Positions 47,240-58,931 of a stretch of 64,000 bases of DNA are shown here, one piece after another. Below the pieces are notes generated by a model. It was not told the DNA's origin. It ran no database searches and was given only the letters and a program-made list of their open reading frames with translations. This DNA is from Aminobacter anthyllidis (lineage in GTDB: Bacteria > Pseudomonadota > Alphaproteobacteria > Rhizobiales > Rhizobiaceae). Every line of letters starts with the position of its first letter. Positions within the stretch are counted from its first letter, which is position 1. Where the stretch lies: positions 434,001 through 498,000 of the forward strand of contig NZ_JAFLWW010000005.1 in NCBI RefSeq assembly GCF_018555685.1. The letters run 5' to 3'. The translations under genes were made by a program, and so were the position numbers.

Positions 47240-49599
47240 GCTACTGCTCCCTGCGGTTGCCGGGCTGGCTGGTTGTGCTGCGATCGCTGGATGGCCTCCA
47301 GGACACGGCGCGGCGTGATGGGTGATCGGAGTAGCTCAACGCCATAACCTCTTAGCGCATCGTTGACAGCGTTGCTGATTGCGGCAGGAGGCGCGATAGC
47401 TCCGCCTTCCCCGATGCCCTTGACCCCGAATTCGGTGTAGGGCGCGAGCGTTTCCATGTGATCAAGTCGCGGAGCAGGCACCTCGGTCGGCCCCGGCAAC
47501 AGGTAGTCCGCAAAAGTCGAGGCCAGCGGCTGCCCGGACGCGTCGAAATTCATTTCTTCGTAGAGAGCAGTGCCTATACCCTGGGCCAGTCCGCCATAGA
47601 TCTGGCCATCGACCACCATCGGATTGATCAGCTTCCCGCCATCCTCGACAATGACATAGTCGAGGATCTCGATGTCACCCATTTCAGGATCGACGGCGAC
47701 TATCACCGCGTGGGCAGCGTAACTAAAGGTGCCGGAATCGCGCTGCGGCTTGTAGCCGATGGTCACTTCCAACCCGCGCGGATCGACGCCGGCCGGCAGG
47801 TCCTGAGGTCGACGATACCAGGTGTGGGCGATCTCCTTGATGGTGACGCTGCCGTTGGCCCCATGGACCTGCCCGCCGGACAATTCCAACGAGTCGACTT
47901 CTGTTTGCAGAAGATGCGCTGCGATCTTTTTGATCAGGCCCGCCAACTCACGCGACGCCGTAGCCACTGCTCCACCCGACATCACAGCACAGCGAGAGCC
48001 CCAGCTGCCTGTCGAATAGGGCGTGTACTCCGTGTCGCCATGCACCAGTTTGATCTTGCTGGTGTCGATGCCGAGGATTTCATGCGCGACCTGTGGCAGG
48101 GTGGTTTCCATGCTCTGGCCGTGCGAATGCGCGCCGATCCGGAGTTCAAGTCCGCCATCGGGTGTCATGCGCGCGGTCGCCTGCTCATGGCCCGGCACCA
48201 TCGGAATGCCCCAGCCAGCATAGACGGATGTGCCGTGGGCCCCCTGCTCGCAATAGACCGAGTGTCCGACGCCAATCAGCCGGCCGTCTGCCTCCCCTTT
48301 CTTCTGACGCGCGCGGATCGATGGCAGATCAATGGCCGCAATGGCCCTGTCGAGCGCTTCAGGATAGTTGCCGCTGTCGAAGTGTTTCTTGGTGATGTTG
48401 TCGAAAGGCATCTGTTCGGAACGAACCAGATTGCGCCGGCGTACTTCATGAGGTTCGAGCTCGCATTCGCGCGCAATGGCGTCGATGATCAGCTCCATTG
48501 CCGTGCAGACGCCGGTACGCGCCACACCCCGGTAGGGCAGGATCGGGCATTTGTTGGTGGCAATCGACCACGTATGGCAGCGGTAAGATGGAAAATCGTA
48601 GGGCCCGGGCAGGATCGAGGCAACCTGGGCAGCTTCCAGGCATGCCGAGAACGGATAAGAAGAATAGGCGCCAGAGTCGACTGTAGCCTCGCAGTCGATA
48701 CCACGCAGTTTGCCATCGCGATCGGCGTAGCCAGTGATGCGGTAGTGGTGCTCTCGACAATTGGTGCCGGCAGTCAGATTCTCGCGGCGGTCCTCCAGCC
48801 ATCGAACGGGATGGCCGCACCGCATCGCATACCACCCCAGACAGATGTCCTCGGGCAGCAAGATCCCTTTGTAGCCAAACCCGCCGCCAACATCCGGCGA
48901 TATGATGCGAATCTGAACCTGGTCGAGACCCAGGCATTCGGCAAGGCCGTTGCGCACGATGTGCGGCATCTGGCTCCCGGTATAGAGCACGAGATGCTCC
49001 ATCCGGCTGTCCCAATAGGCAACCGTGCCCCGGCCTTCCATCGGCGACATGTTCTGCCTGGCAGTCGAAATTTCGCGTGTAACCTTGATGGGAGCGTCGA
49101 GTGCCGCCGCGAAATTCACGTCGACAAAAGTCTCGAGAAAGACATTGTCGCCCCAATGCTCATGCAGCAGGGCCGAGCCAGGTTCGCGGGCTTTCAGCAT
49201 GTCGTGAACTGCTGGCAATTCCTCCAGGTCGACATCGACCTGTGCAGCGATGTCTTCCGCCGCAGCCCGTGTGTCTGCTACGCACATGGCAAGCAGTTCG
49301 CCCACCTGCCGGACCTTGTCATGCGCCAGAATGGGCTGCTCCGAGGCCTTGAAGCCTTGCAAGCCCGAAACCGCAACGATCGGTTTCACCCCTTTCAAGT
49401 CGGCCGGTAGAACGACCTGGCCACGGATGGCCTCATGGGCTGAGACCGAGCGAATGTTGGCGTGCGCCAGGGGAGACCGTACGAACGCAACGTCCTTCAT
49501 GCCGGCAAGCCGTATGTCTCCGACATACTGGCCGCGTCCTCGCAAGAAACGATCGTCCTCTTTACGAAGCAATGACGCGCCGACGCCTTGTTCGGTCAT
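47236..49599 (-). CDS. Molybdenum hydroxylase large (molybdopterin) subunit, CoxL-like but not CO dehydrogenase
   Basis: 787 residues. Binds molybdenum-cytosine-dinucleotide cofactor and holds the active site. SPDVGGGFGYKG at about 234, active-site loop PYRGVAR at 355-361, and near the C-terminus GVKGIGEGGAIAPPAAI with the expected catalytic glutamate. True CO dehydrogenase has AYRCSFR at the loop; here the cysteine is absent, so it more likely hydroxylates an N-heterocycle or aldehyde. First gene of the L-M-S operon, 75 bp after operator C. Substrate unknown. Accessory maturation genes are not in the window. Confidence 0.93.
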   Translation of the reverse strand: MTEQGVGASLLRKEDDRFLRGRGQYVGDIRLAGMKDVAFVRSPLAHANIRSVSAHEAIRGQVVLPADLKGVKPIVAVSGLQGFKASEQPILAHDKVRQVGELLAMCVADTRAAAEDIAAQVDVDLEELPAVHDMLKAREPGSALLHEHWGDNVFLETFVDVNFAAALDAPIKVTREISTARQNMSPMEGRGTVAYWDSRMEHLVLYTGSQMPHIVRNGLAECLGLDQVQIRIISPDVGGGFGYKGILLPEDICLGWYAMRCGHPVRWLEDRRENLTAGTNCREHHYRITGYADRDGKLRGIDCEATVDSGAYSSYPFSACLEAAQVASILPGPYDFPSYRCHTWSIATNKCPILPYRGVARTGVCTAMELIIDAIARECELEPHEVRRRNLVRSEQMPFDNITKKHFDSGNYPEALDRAIAAIDLPSIRARQKKGEADGRLIGVGHSVYCEQGAHGTSVYAGWGIPMVPGHEQATARMTPDGGLELRIGAHSHGQSMETTLPQVAHEILGIDTSKIKLVHGDTEYTPYSTGSWGSRCAVMSGGAVATASRELAGLIKKIAAHLLQTEVDSLELSGGQVHGANGSVTIKEIAHTWYRRPQDLPAGVDPRGLEVTIGYKPQRDSGTFSYAAHAVIVAVDPEMGDIEILDYVIVEDGGKLINPMVVDGQIYGGLAQGIGTALYEEMNFDASGQPLASTFADYLLPGPTEVPAPRLDHMETLAPYTEFGVKGIGEGGAIAPPAAISNAVNDALRGYGVELLRSPITPRRVLEAIQRSQHNQPARQPQGAVA

Positions 49600-49674
49600 G
49601 CTGATGTCTCTCCCATTTTGTCTGGTTGACGCCTATCCTGATAGGACGGACGCCAGCCAATTCAAACCAGATCG

Positions 49675-49698
49675 TATCATACTATTAATAAGATAATA
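49675..49698 (+). promoter_or_regulatory. Island operator C (molybdenum hydroxylase operon)
   Basis: TATCATACTA, TTAA, TAAGATAATA: near-perfect palindrome of the shared type, 75 bp upstream of the large-subunit ATG on the opposite strand. Confidence 0.75.
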
Positions 49699-49775
49699 GC
49701 ATGAATTTTGACGCAAGGTGTCATGGTGTCAGCCCGCCACGTTGTTGCGTCATCAGGACTCTACCGTATGGGGGG

Positions 49776-51245
<1,470 letters not shown>

Positions 51246-51256
51246 GTCGGTTTCCC

Positions 51257-52828
51257 CTACGATTTCTGGAACATGGCGAGCATTCGCCGGGTGACGAGGA
51301 AGCCGCCGACGATGTTGATCGTGGCGATCAGAACGGAGACGGCCGACAGGGCGACAACCCACTGGGAGCCAAGTCCGATCTGCAGCAACGCGCCCAGAAT
51401 GATGATGCCGGAGATCGCGTTGGTGACGGCCATCAGTGGTGTGTGGAGCGAATGGCTGACGTTCCAGATCACCTGGAAGCCGACAAAGCAGGCAAGCACG
51501 AAAACGATGAAGTGGCCGAGGAAACTTGGCGGTGCGAACAGGCCGATGATTAGCATCAGTACCGCGCCAATGCCGAGCAGCGCGAATTGCGAGCGGGTCT
51601 GCGCCCGGGAATCCGCCAGTTCCTTGGCGCGCTTTGCCTCGACTGTGAGTTCCTTTGCCTTTTCCTTGGGTTTCTGCGCCGCAATGGCGGCAATCTTGGG
51701 CGGTGGCGGCGGGAAGGTGATCGACCCGCCATGCGCGACGGTTGCGCCACGGATGACGTCATCTTCCATGTTGTGTTTGATGACGCCGTCCTTGCCGGGC
51801 GTGAGATCGGTCAGGAAATGGCGGATGTTGTTCGCATAGAGTTCCGACGCCTGTGCGCCCATGCGACTTGGGAAATCGGTATAGCCAACGACAGTGACGC
51901 CGTTGTCGGTGACGATCTTTTCGTTGGGCACCGTCAGATCGCAGTTGCCACCTCGCTCAGCCGCCAGGTCGATGACCACCGAGCCCGTCTTCATCGCGGC
52001 CACCATATCGGCGGTCCAGAGTTTTGGCGCATCGCGGCCGGGGATCAACGCTGTTGTGATGACGACGTCCACATCCGGAGCTTGAGAAAGAAACAGTTCA
52101 AGCTGCTTGGCGCGAAACTCCGGGGATGACGGCGCGGCATAACCGCCCGTGGCAGCCCCGTCCTGGCTGTCGGAAAAATCAAGGAACAGGAATTCACCGC
52201 CCATCGATTCGATCTGCTCGGCGACCTCCGGGCGCACGTCGAAAGCCCGCACGATCGCACCGAGGCCACGTGCCGCTCCGATTGCCGCAAGCCCCGCCAC
52301 GCCGGCACCGATCACCAGGACCTTGGCGGGCGGCACCTTGCCGGCGGCCGTGACCTGACCGGTGAAGAAACGGCCGAAATTGTTGGCCGCTTCGATCACC
52401 GCGCGATAGCCGGCAATGTTGGCCATTGAAGAAAGCGCATCCATCTTCTGCGCGCGGCTGATGCGTGGAACCATGTCCATGGCGACCGCCGTGACGGCCT
52501 GCTTTTCCGCAAGTTTCAGGAGTGCCGCGTTTTGACCCGGATAGAAGAAGGAAATCAGCGTTTGGCCGAGCTTCAGCCGCTTGAGTTCCACCTCGGTCGG
52601 CTGACGCACCTTGACCACGACGTCGACGGCCTTGACGAGATCGGCTGCCGATTTCTCGATTGCTACGCCGGCCTTGATATAATCAGCGTCGTTGAAGCCT
52701 GACGCCTTGCCAGCGCCGGCTTCCATGAAGACCTTATGGCCGAGTTTCGCCAGATGCACCGCCGACGACGGTGTTACCGCCACGCGCGTCTCTCCCGCAA
52801 ACGTCTCTCTTAATGCGCCGACCTTCAT
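51257..52828 (-). CDS. pntA: NAD(P) transhydrogenase alpha subunit
   Basis: 523 residues, full-length (soluble NAD domain plus C-terminal membrane segments, about 400-520). [20 protein letters not shown] starts the alanine-dehydrogenase-like domain; [20 protein letters not shown] binds NAD. Leader of about 205 bp separates it from operator D. Confidence 0.96.
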   Translation of the reverse strand: MKVGALRETFAGETRVAVTPSSAVHLAKLGHKVFMEAGAGKASGFNDADYIKAGVAIEKSAADLVKAVDVVVKVRQPTEVELKRLKLGQTLISFFYPGQNAALLKLAEKQAVTAVAMDMVPRISRAQKMDALSSMANIAGYRAVIEAANNFGRFFTGQVTAAGKVPPAKVLVIGAGVAGLAAIGAARGLGAIVRAFDVRPEVAEQIESMGGEFLFLDFSDSQDGAATGGYAAPSSPEFRAKQLELFLSQAPDVDVVITTALIPGRDAPKLWTADMVAAMKTGSVVIDLAAERGGNCDLTVPNEKIVTDNGVTVVGYTDFPSRMGAQASELYANNIRHFLTDLTPGKDGVIKHNMEDDVIRGATVAHGGSITFPPPPPKIAAIAAQKPKEKAKELTVEAKRAKELADSRAQTRSQFALLGIGAVLMLIIGLFAPPSFLGHFIVFVLACFVGFQVIWNVSHSLHTPLMAVTNAISGIIILGALLQIGLGSQWVVALSAVSVLIATINIVGGFLVTRRMLAMFQKS

Positions 52829-53032
52829 GGTGCCATTACTCCTCCGGCGCCCTTCCCGGCGCGTGATTGGTCGATTGTTCCGAAGCGCATAGGTGTATCT
52901 CCGATACAGCGAAGCTGGATTTGAGCCGCCAGCTTGAACTCGCTGAAGAGTTCAGGTGGAGCATCGTCGTCATACACTCGAGTTTGGTGGGCAAGCCGAG
53001 CTTGATAGGAGCGTGCGTCAGGCTCCTCGCAA

Positions 53033-53056
53033 AGTCAACCTATTTATAGTAAGATA
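53033..53056 (-). promoter_or_regulatory. Island operator D (pntAB)
   Basis: Minus strand: TATCTTACTA, TAAA, TAGGTTGACT. Left half perfect; right half keeps TAGG. Also contains TTGAC, a possible -35. It is 204 bp before the pntA start. Confidence 0.7.
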
Positions 53057-53068
53057 GGATGAATTTCT

Positions 53069-53108
53069 GACGAGCATGCATTGTGAAAGACGAACATGCA
53101 TTGTGAAA
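53069..53108. repeat. 20-bp tandem duplication
   Basis: GACGAGCATGCATTGTGAAA (53069-53088) is repeated as GACGAACATGCATTGTGAAA (53089-53108), one mismatch. Each unit holds ATGCAT. It lies between operator D and the amidohydrolase terminator and may be a recent slip or a paired protein site. Confidence 0.8.
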
Positions 53109-53129
53109 AAGGGGCCTTGCGGCCCCTTT
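53106..53129 (-). terminator. Rho-independent terminator after the M20 gene
   Basis: AAAGGGGCC and GGCCCCTTT with a TTGC loop, followed on the minus strand by TTC ACA after a T-run (complement of 53106-53110). It closes the 58.8-53.2 kb operon. Confidence 0.85.
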
Positions 53130-53163
53130 GACGGAAATCGTGGATACGTAACGAACTACGGCT

Positions 53164-54447
53164 TCAGGACTTCACCAAGGGCGCCGCGTTGCACCAGTCG
53201 TAGATGGAAAGTGCCATGACTTTGATGGACGCAATGTAGTCGTCGATCGACACATACTCGTCATTGGCGTGCATGATGGCGGTCGAGCCAGGGCCGAAGA
53301 TCACCGTGGGGGTATGACCATAGCTGTTGAGGAAGCGGGTATCGGCAGCACCCTGGCGTCCGCTGATGGTCGGCTCCTTGCCGGTGATTTCCGTATAGTT
53401 GCGGGAAACGGTTTGCACGATGGCATGGTCCCGCGGGATCTCGGAGGCCTCAGCATCGTAGCCGACGAAACGCACCACAGGGGGGTGGTCCTTCATCCAC
53501 GGATCCTTGGCCGCCGCCTCGGCGATCTTTTTCACCAGGCTTTGCTTGACCCCTTCGTGATCTTCTCCGGGCACCGTGCCGATCGAGCCCTTGAGAAGGG
53601 CAGTTGCAGGGAAGGCGCTCGGATAGTTGCCGGCCTGGAACGAACCGATGATGCACGGCAGAGAATCGATTGCACTCGGATAAAGCGGATGCTTGACCGT
53701 TGCGACGCGCTCGTCTTCCATCTCCTGCACCGCAGCGACGATCTTCTGACCGAGCATGATGCCGCTGACGCCGAGATAGCGCTGCTGGATGCCAGCCGGT
53801 TTGCCCTGAATTTCGATCTCGAACCAGATGCGCCCAATGCATGCGGGTTGCACATGCAGGTCGCTGGTCTCGCCCGAGATGCCAGCGTCGGCCGAGTAGC
53901 CGCGGATGACAGTGTCGAGCGTCCCATGACCGCTGACTTCCTCATCGATCACGATGTTGATCAGCACATCGCCCTTGAGATCGATACCGAGTTCCTTGAG
54001 ATACTGCACGGCCAGGATGTGGCTGGCGACGCCGCTCTTCATGTCGCAGGATCCGCGGCCGTAGATGCGACCGTTCTCGATTTTCGCCGACCACGGATTG
54101 TCGCTCCACCCCTCGCCGTTGCCGACTGGAATAACGTCGGTGTGGCCATTGAGTAGCAGCGAACGCCCGCCGCCAGAACCCTTTGCGCTTGCGACGATGT
54201 TGGGCCGCCCTTCATAGCCACGCGCGACCGGTCGGTAGCCGGGATGCTTCTTGAGCTCTTCCCAGTCGGTATCCCAGATGTCGACATCGAGGCCGATCGT
54301 ATTCAGGTATCCGTGAAGGAACGCTTGGATTGCCGCCTCGTCGCCGGTGACGCTGGGGATCGTAACCATCTTCTGCAGGAAGCGAACCGCTTCGTCTTTT
54401 GAGGCGTCAACTTTGTCCAATATTCGTTTGCGGTTTGGGTCAGTCAT
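53164..54447 (-). CDS. M20-family amidohydrolase (ArgE/DapE-type deacylase)
   Basis: 427-residue zinc amidohydrolase. Metal and catalytic residues are in place: His102 and Asp104 in NGHTDVIPVG, Asp135 in GSCDMKSG, the glutamate pair in IDEEVSGHGT (about 169-170), and the C-terminal FGPGSTAIMHANDEYVSID with the last zinc histidine. Family members release acyl groups from N-acyl-amino acids. In this operon it may free an amino acid such as diaminopropionate from an acylated precursor; this is a guess. CGGGAGATT precedes the ATG. Last gene of the operon. Confidence 0.9.
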   Translation of the reverse strand: MTDPNRKRILDKVDASKDEAVRFLQKMVTIPSVTGDEAAIQAFLHGYLNTIGLDVDIWDTDWEELKKHPGYRPVARGYEGRPNIVASAKGSGGGRSLLLNGHTDVIPVGNGEGWSDNPWSAKIENGRIYGRGSCDMKSGVASHILAVQYLKELGIDLKGDVLINIVIDEEVSGHGTLDTVIRGYSADAGISGETSDLHVQPACIGRIWFEIEIQGKPAGIQQRYLGVSGIMLGQKIVAAVQEMEDERVATVKHPLYPSAIDSLPCIIGSFQAGNYPSAFPATALLKGSIGTVPGEDHEGVKQSLVKKIAEAAAKDPWMKDHPPVVRFVGYDAEASEIPRDHAIVQTVSRNYTEITGKEPTISGRQGAADTRFLNSYGHTPTVIFGPGSTAIMHANDEYVSIDDYIASIKVMALSIYDWCNAAPLVKS

Positions 54448-54532
54448 TTCAATCTCCCGATAAGGCGGCGTCTCGTTCGCAAAAAAGAGATCCATCCTGC
54501 CCGCGGTGAGCGCAAACAGGACGGAGTTGGGG

Positions 54533-55516
54533 TCAAAGAGCCTTCAGGCGGGGGATGATTTCACGGGCGATGGTTTCGATCTGCTCCATCTCATACTTGT
54601 AGGGAACGAAGATGATCTTCTGGACGCCGGCATCGATGTGAGCCTTGAGCTGCTCGACGCAGTCGTCGACCGAGCCCATGATCGCGCTCTCGCGGGTGCA
54701 GTCGCTGTGTTCGGGGAAATCCCATTCCTTGTTGAGCCAATCCATCATGTCTTCGCGGACGGCTTCCTTCGAAGCGCCGACCATGATCGGCAGCTGCGAG
54801 GCGCTCATCACGGAGCTCGGGTCCTTGCCCGCTTCCTTGGCGAAGCCGAGGACCTTGTCCCACGACTTCTTGAAATCCTCGGCACGGTAGAAATAGGTGA
54901 GCCAGCCGTCGCCGGTGGTTCCTGCACGCTTCAGTGCCGCATCGGCATAGCCGCCGATGAGGATCGGAAGGTGCGACTGTGCCGGCTTGGGATACATCAC
55001 GGCTTTCGACATGTTGTACTCGAGCTGGACGCCGGTTTCCGGATCCGCAATGCTGTATTTCCCGGTCACGCGGTCCTCGGTCCAGAGCCGGCGCATGATC
55101 TCGAGGTTCTGGTCCATAATCTTGCCGCGCTTGGAGAAAGGCAGGCTCATCGCATCGAATTCGCGTTTGTACCAACCGGCCGCCATGCCCATGATCATGC
55201 GTCCATTGGACAGCTGATCCATGGATGACAGCTGCTTGGCGAGAGCCACGGGATTGCGCAGCGGCAACACGAGGATGCCCGTACCCATGCGGATCTTGGT
55301 CGTCCTTGCGGCGATCCCGGTGAGTGCGGTCAGCGAGTCGATGATCGGGAAGTTGGGGTCGACGCCAAGCAGCATGTGGTCCCAGACCCAGACGGAGTCG
55401 TAACCGAGTTCCTCAACGCGCACGCCGTATTCCACGAGCTTGCGGGCGTCGGGCATGTTCGGATAGGCCACGAAATTGCGCGCGGCGATGCCGAAAGTCT
55501 TTGTAATCAGTGTCAT
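54533..55516 (-). CDS. LLM-class oxidoreductase, likely F420-dependent
   Basis: 327-residue luciferase-like TIM barrel. Marks: GVRVEELGYDSVWVWDHMLL, TGIAARTTKIRMGTGILVLP, MDQLSNGRMIMGMAAGWYKR, and ILIGGYADAALKRAGTTGDG. FMN- and F420-using members share this fold; the F420 operon 3.4 kb upstream favours F420. Could reduce a ring or C=N/C=C bond, or oxidise an alcohol. GGAGGAAG lies before ATG 55516. Fourth gene of its operon. Confidence 0.87.
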   Translation of the reverse strand: MTLITKTFGIAARNFVAYPNMPDARKLVEYGVRVEELGYDSVWVWDHMLLGVDPNFPIIDSLTALTGIAARTTKIRMGTGILVLPLRNPVALAKQLSSMDQLSNGRMIMGMAAGWYKREFDAMSLPFSKRGKIMDQNLEIMRRLWTEDRVTGKYSIADPETGVQLEYNMSKAVMYPKPAQSHLPILIGGYADAALKRAGTTGDGWLTYFYRAEDFKKSWDKVLGFAKEAGKDPSSVMSASQLPIMVGASKEAVREDMMDWLNKEWDFPEHSDCTRESAIMGSVDDCVEQLKAHIDAGVQKIIFVPYKYEMEQIETIAREIIPRLKAL

Positions 55517-55535
55517 AGTTCTTCCTCCGGGAAAA

Positions 55536-56306
55536 TCAGGCAGTGAAAAGCCGCTCGGGATCGAGCTGTCGCAGGATTTGCAGTTCACGGGTGGTTGGCG
55601 GCTCGGTGACGTGAAGATTCGCGTCGAATTCGAGCTTGAAGCCGGTGTTATCCTGCACTTCCTCGCGGGAAACGCCGGGATTAAGTGCCAGCACGCGCAT
55701 GCGACGGGTGGTCTCGTCGAAACCGAAGATCGCGAGTTCGGTAATCACGCGGAACATTCCGCCAGCGGGTAGACCGCTTTCGCGTCTGGAGTTGCCGCCC
55801 CGGATGAAGCCAGGGCTGGTGATGAAGTCGACCTTCTCGACGAAGCGCCGCTTCTCGTGCTTCATCGCAACGATCATGTTGGTGAGGCTCGAGATGTCAT
55901 TGCCGCCACCCGTGCCAGGCAGGCGCGTCTTCGGTGCGGCCGGATCGCCGATGAAGGACGAATTGAGATTGCCGAACTGGTCGATCTGGGCCCCACCCAT
56001 GAAACCGATGTCGACATAACCGCGCTGCAGAAGGAGCAGAACGTCGGCGCTGCCGAGCACCATGTTGGCGCGCTTGGTGCAGCGCTGATCGTTCGTCGAT
56101 GGTGGCAGTTTTCCCGCCTCCACGAAGGCGCCGACAACGCCTCCTTCAAACAGGATGGTCAGGCCTGGGCAGCGCAGTTGCTGGGCAAGAGTTGCCGCCA
56201 GCAACGGTGTTCCGACACCGGCGAAGACCACCTGGCCATCCTTGAGCTGGCGCGACGCCAGGATCGCAAGAATTTCAGAGGCGGTGTAGTTGCTGGCTTC
56301 AGTCAT
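55536..56306 (-). CDS. CoA-transferase-like beta subunit (GctB/IpdB-type)
   Basis: 256 residues, class I CoA-transferase fold. ILFEGGVVGAFVEAGKLPPS carries a glutamate at the position of the catalytic one; LLQRGYVDIGFMGGAQIDQF and GNLNSSFIGDPAAPKTRLPG are family signatures. Related proteins include glutaconate CoA-transferase and the actinobacterial steroid-ring hydrolase IpdAB, which have the same fold, so transferase or hydrolytic ring cleavage are both possible. Starts inside the alpha gene (8-bp overlap). Confidence 0.85.
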   Translation of the reverse strand: MTEASNYTASEILAILASRQLKDGQVVFAGVGTPLLAATLAQQLRCPGLTILFEGGVVGAFVEAGKLPPSTNDQRCTKRANMVLGSADVLLLLQRGYVDIGFMGGAQIDQFGNLNSSFIGDPAAPKTRLPGTGGGNDISSLTNMIVAMKHEKRRFVEKVDFITSPGFIRGGNSRRESGLPAGGMFRVITELAIFGFDETTRRMRVLALNPGVSREEVQDNTGFKLEFDANLHVTEPPTTRELQILRQLDPERLFTA

Positions 56307-57264
56307 TGTAGATGCTCCTGCCGCGCTGACTTGCTTCGAGAAGCTCTTCAAGCCCAATCAACTCCAGGTATTCGTTCCAGTTTTTCGGCCCGTAGAAGTA
56401 CTTCTCAAGATACTCCTGCATCCCCTTCACCGGGTCGGCATTGACCTGCTTCACGTAGGCGTCCATATGCTTGAGCATTGGTTCATAGATGCCGAAGCAT
56501 TCATGCGGGGCCGCGCCGTAAGGAACCTCGACCACCGCATCCACACAGAGGAAGGCGATCTTCGTCTGATCGGGGTGACGGCGGATCTGGTCATTCGACA
56601 CGATGCGCTCCGTGGTCAGGATGACCTTGTTGGCTGCAAGCGCGAGGTCGATGTCCATGAATTGCAGGCCATCGATCTGGGCGTTGCCGTAGGCGTCGCA
56701 GCGCTGAACGTGGATGAGCGCAACATCAGGGTTGAGCGCCGGCACAAGCAGAAGCCTTTCGCCGGTGAATGGGCAATCGATGGGCTTTGCCTCTGGCCGC
56801 TGCCGCATCACGTCCGAGCCGAGCATTGCACGCATTGGCAGGAAGGGAACGCCCATGCCGCCGGCGCGGAGCCGCATTCCGACGCCCATATGGCTCCACT
56901 CCTCGTAGCGCTTGCCTTGCGTTTCGACGTGATGGCGCATCACCTTGGAGAGACCCCAGAGGATGCCCTGGGCGAACCAACTGGTGATGATGTGGTCCGA
57001 AACCCCGGACCCGAAGAGAAGGTCACCGTCGGTCGACACGATGCAGCGCGAACAGGAAAGGTTCTGCCGGCGCTGGCGGATGATCTCCCAGATCAACGCC
57101 ATCGGTGTCCGAGACATGGTCGAGCCGCCAATGCCGACCTTCATGCCGTCCTGGACAAGCCCTGCCGCTTCCTCCAGCGACATGACCTTTTCGCGCAGGC
57201 TTCGATCACGTGCTGCGAGGTTTTCCCTCAGCCGTGAGTATGGCTCGAGTTGAGCTTCAAGCAC
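56299..57264 (-). CDS. CoA-transferase-like alpha subunit (GctA/IpdA-type)
   Basis: 321 residues. KVMSLEEAAGLVQDGMKVGI and GGSTMSRTPMALIWEIIRQR match IpdA-type alpha subunits; VALIHVQRCDAYGNAQIDGL is the core. Pairs with the beta subunit. Acts on a CoA thioester late in the pathway, by inference. Lies 39 bp after the PLP-lyase gene. Confidence 0.85.
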   Translation of the reverse strand: MLEAQLEPYSRLRENLAARDRSLREKVMSLEEAAGLVQDGMKVGIGGSTMSRTPMALIWEIIRQRRQNLSCSRCIVSTDGDLLFGSGVSDHIITSWFAQGILWGLSKVMRHHVETQGKRYEEWSHMGVGMRLRAGGMGVPFLPMRAMLGSDVMRQRPEAKPIDCPFTGERLLLVPALNPDVALIHVQRCDAYGNAQIDGLQFMDIDLALAANKVILTTERIVSNDQIRRHPDQTKIAFLCVDAVVEVPYGAAPHECFGIYEPMLKHMDAYVKQVNADPVKGMQEYLEKYFYGPKNWNEYLELIGLEELLEASQRGRSIYND

Positions 57265-57303
57265 TTCGTTTCTCCTTTAGTTCGCCGCAGATAGCGTCCG
57301 CAG

Positions 57304-58815
<1,512 letters not shown>

Positions 58816-58857
58816 CTCCTTGTAGCGTCTGGCTGTCGGGCGATCATTAAGTCATAT

Positions 58858-58881
58858 TATCATCCTAATGTTAGTATGACT
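58858..58881 (-). promoter_or_regulatory. Island operator E (PLP-lyase operon)
   Basis: Minus strand: AGTCATACTA, ACAT, TAGGATGATA. Right half perfect. It is 42 bp before the PLP-lyase ATG. Confidence 0.75.
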
Positions 58882-58931
58882 AGCCTATAGCAAAAGATTT
58901 CCACCTGCGAAACCGGCTCGCAATCGGGCTG

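Noticed and set aside
47458-49410. 650-codon plus-strand frame opposite the molybdenum hydroxylase large subunit
   Set aside because: Antisense shadow of a strongly supported gene.
47236-49599. Aerobic CO dehydrogenase large subunit
   Set aside because: The AYRCSFR active-site loop of true CO dehydrogenase is replaced by PYRGVAR.
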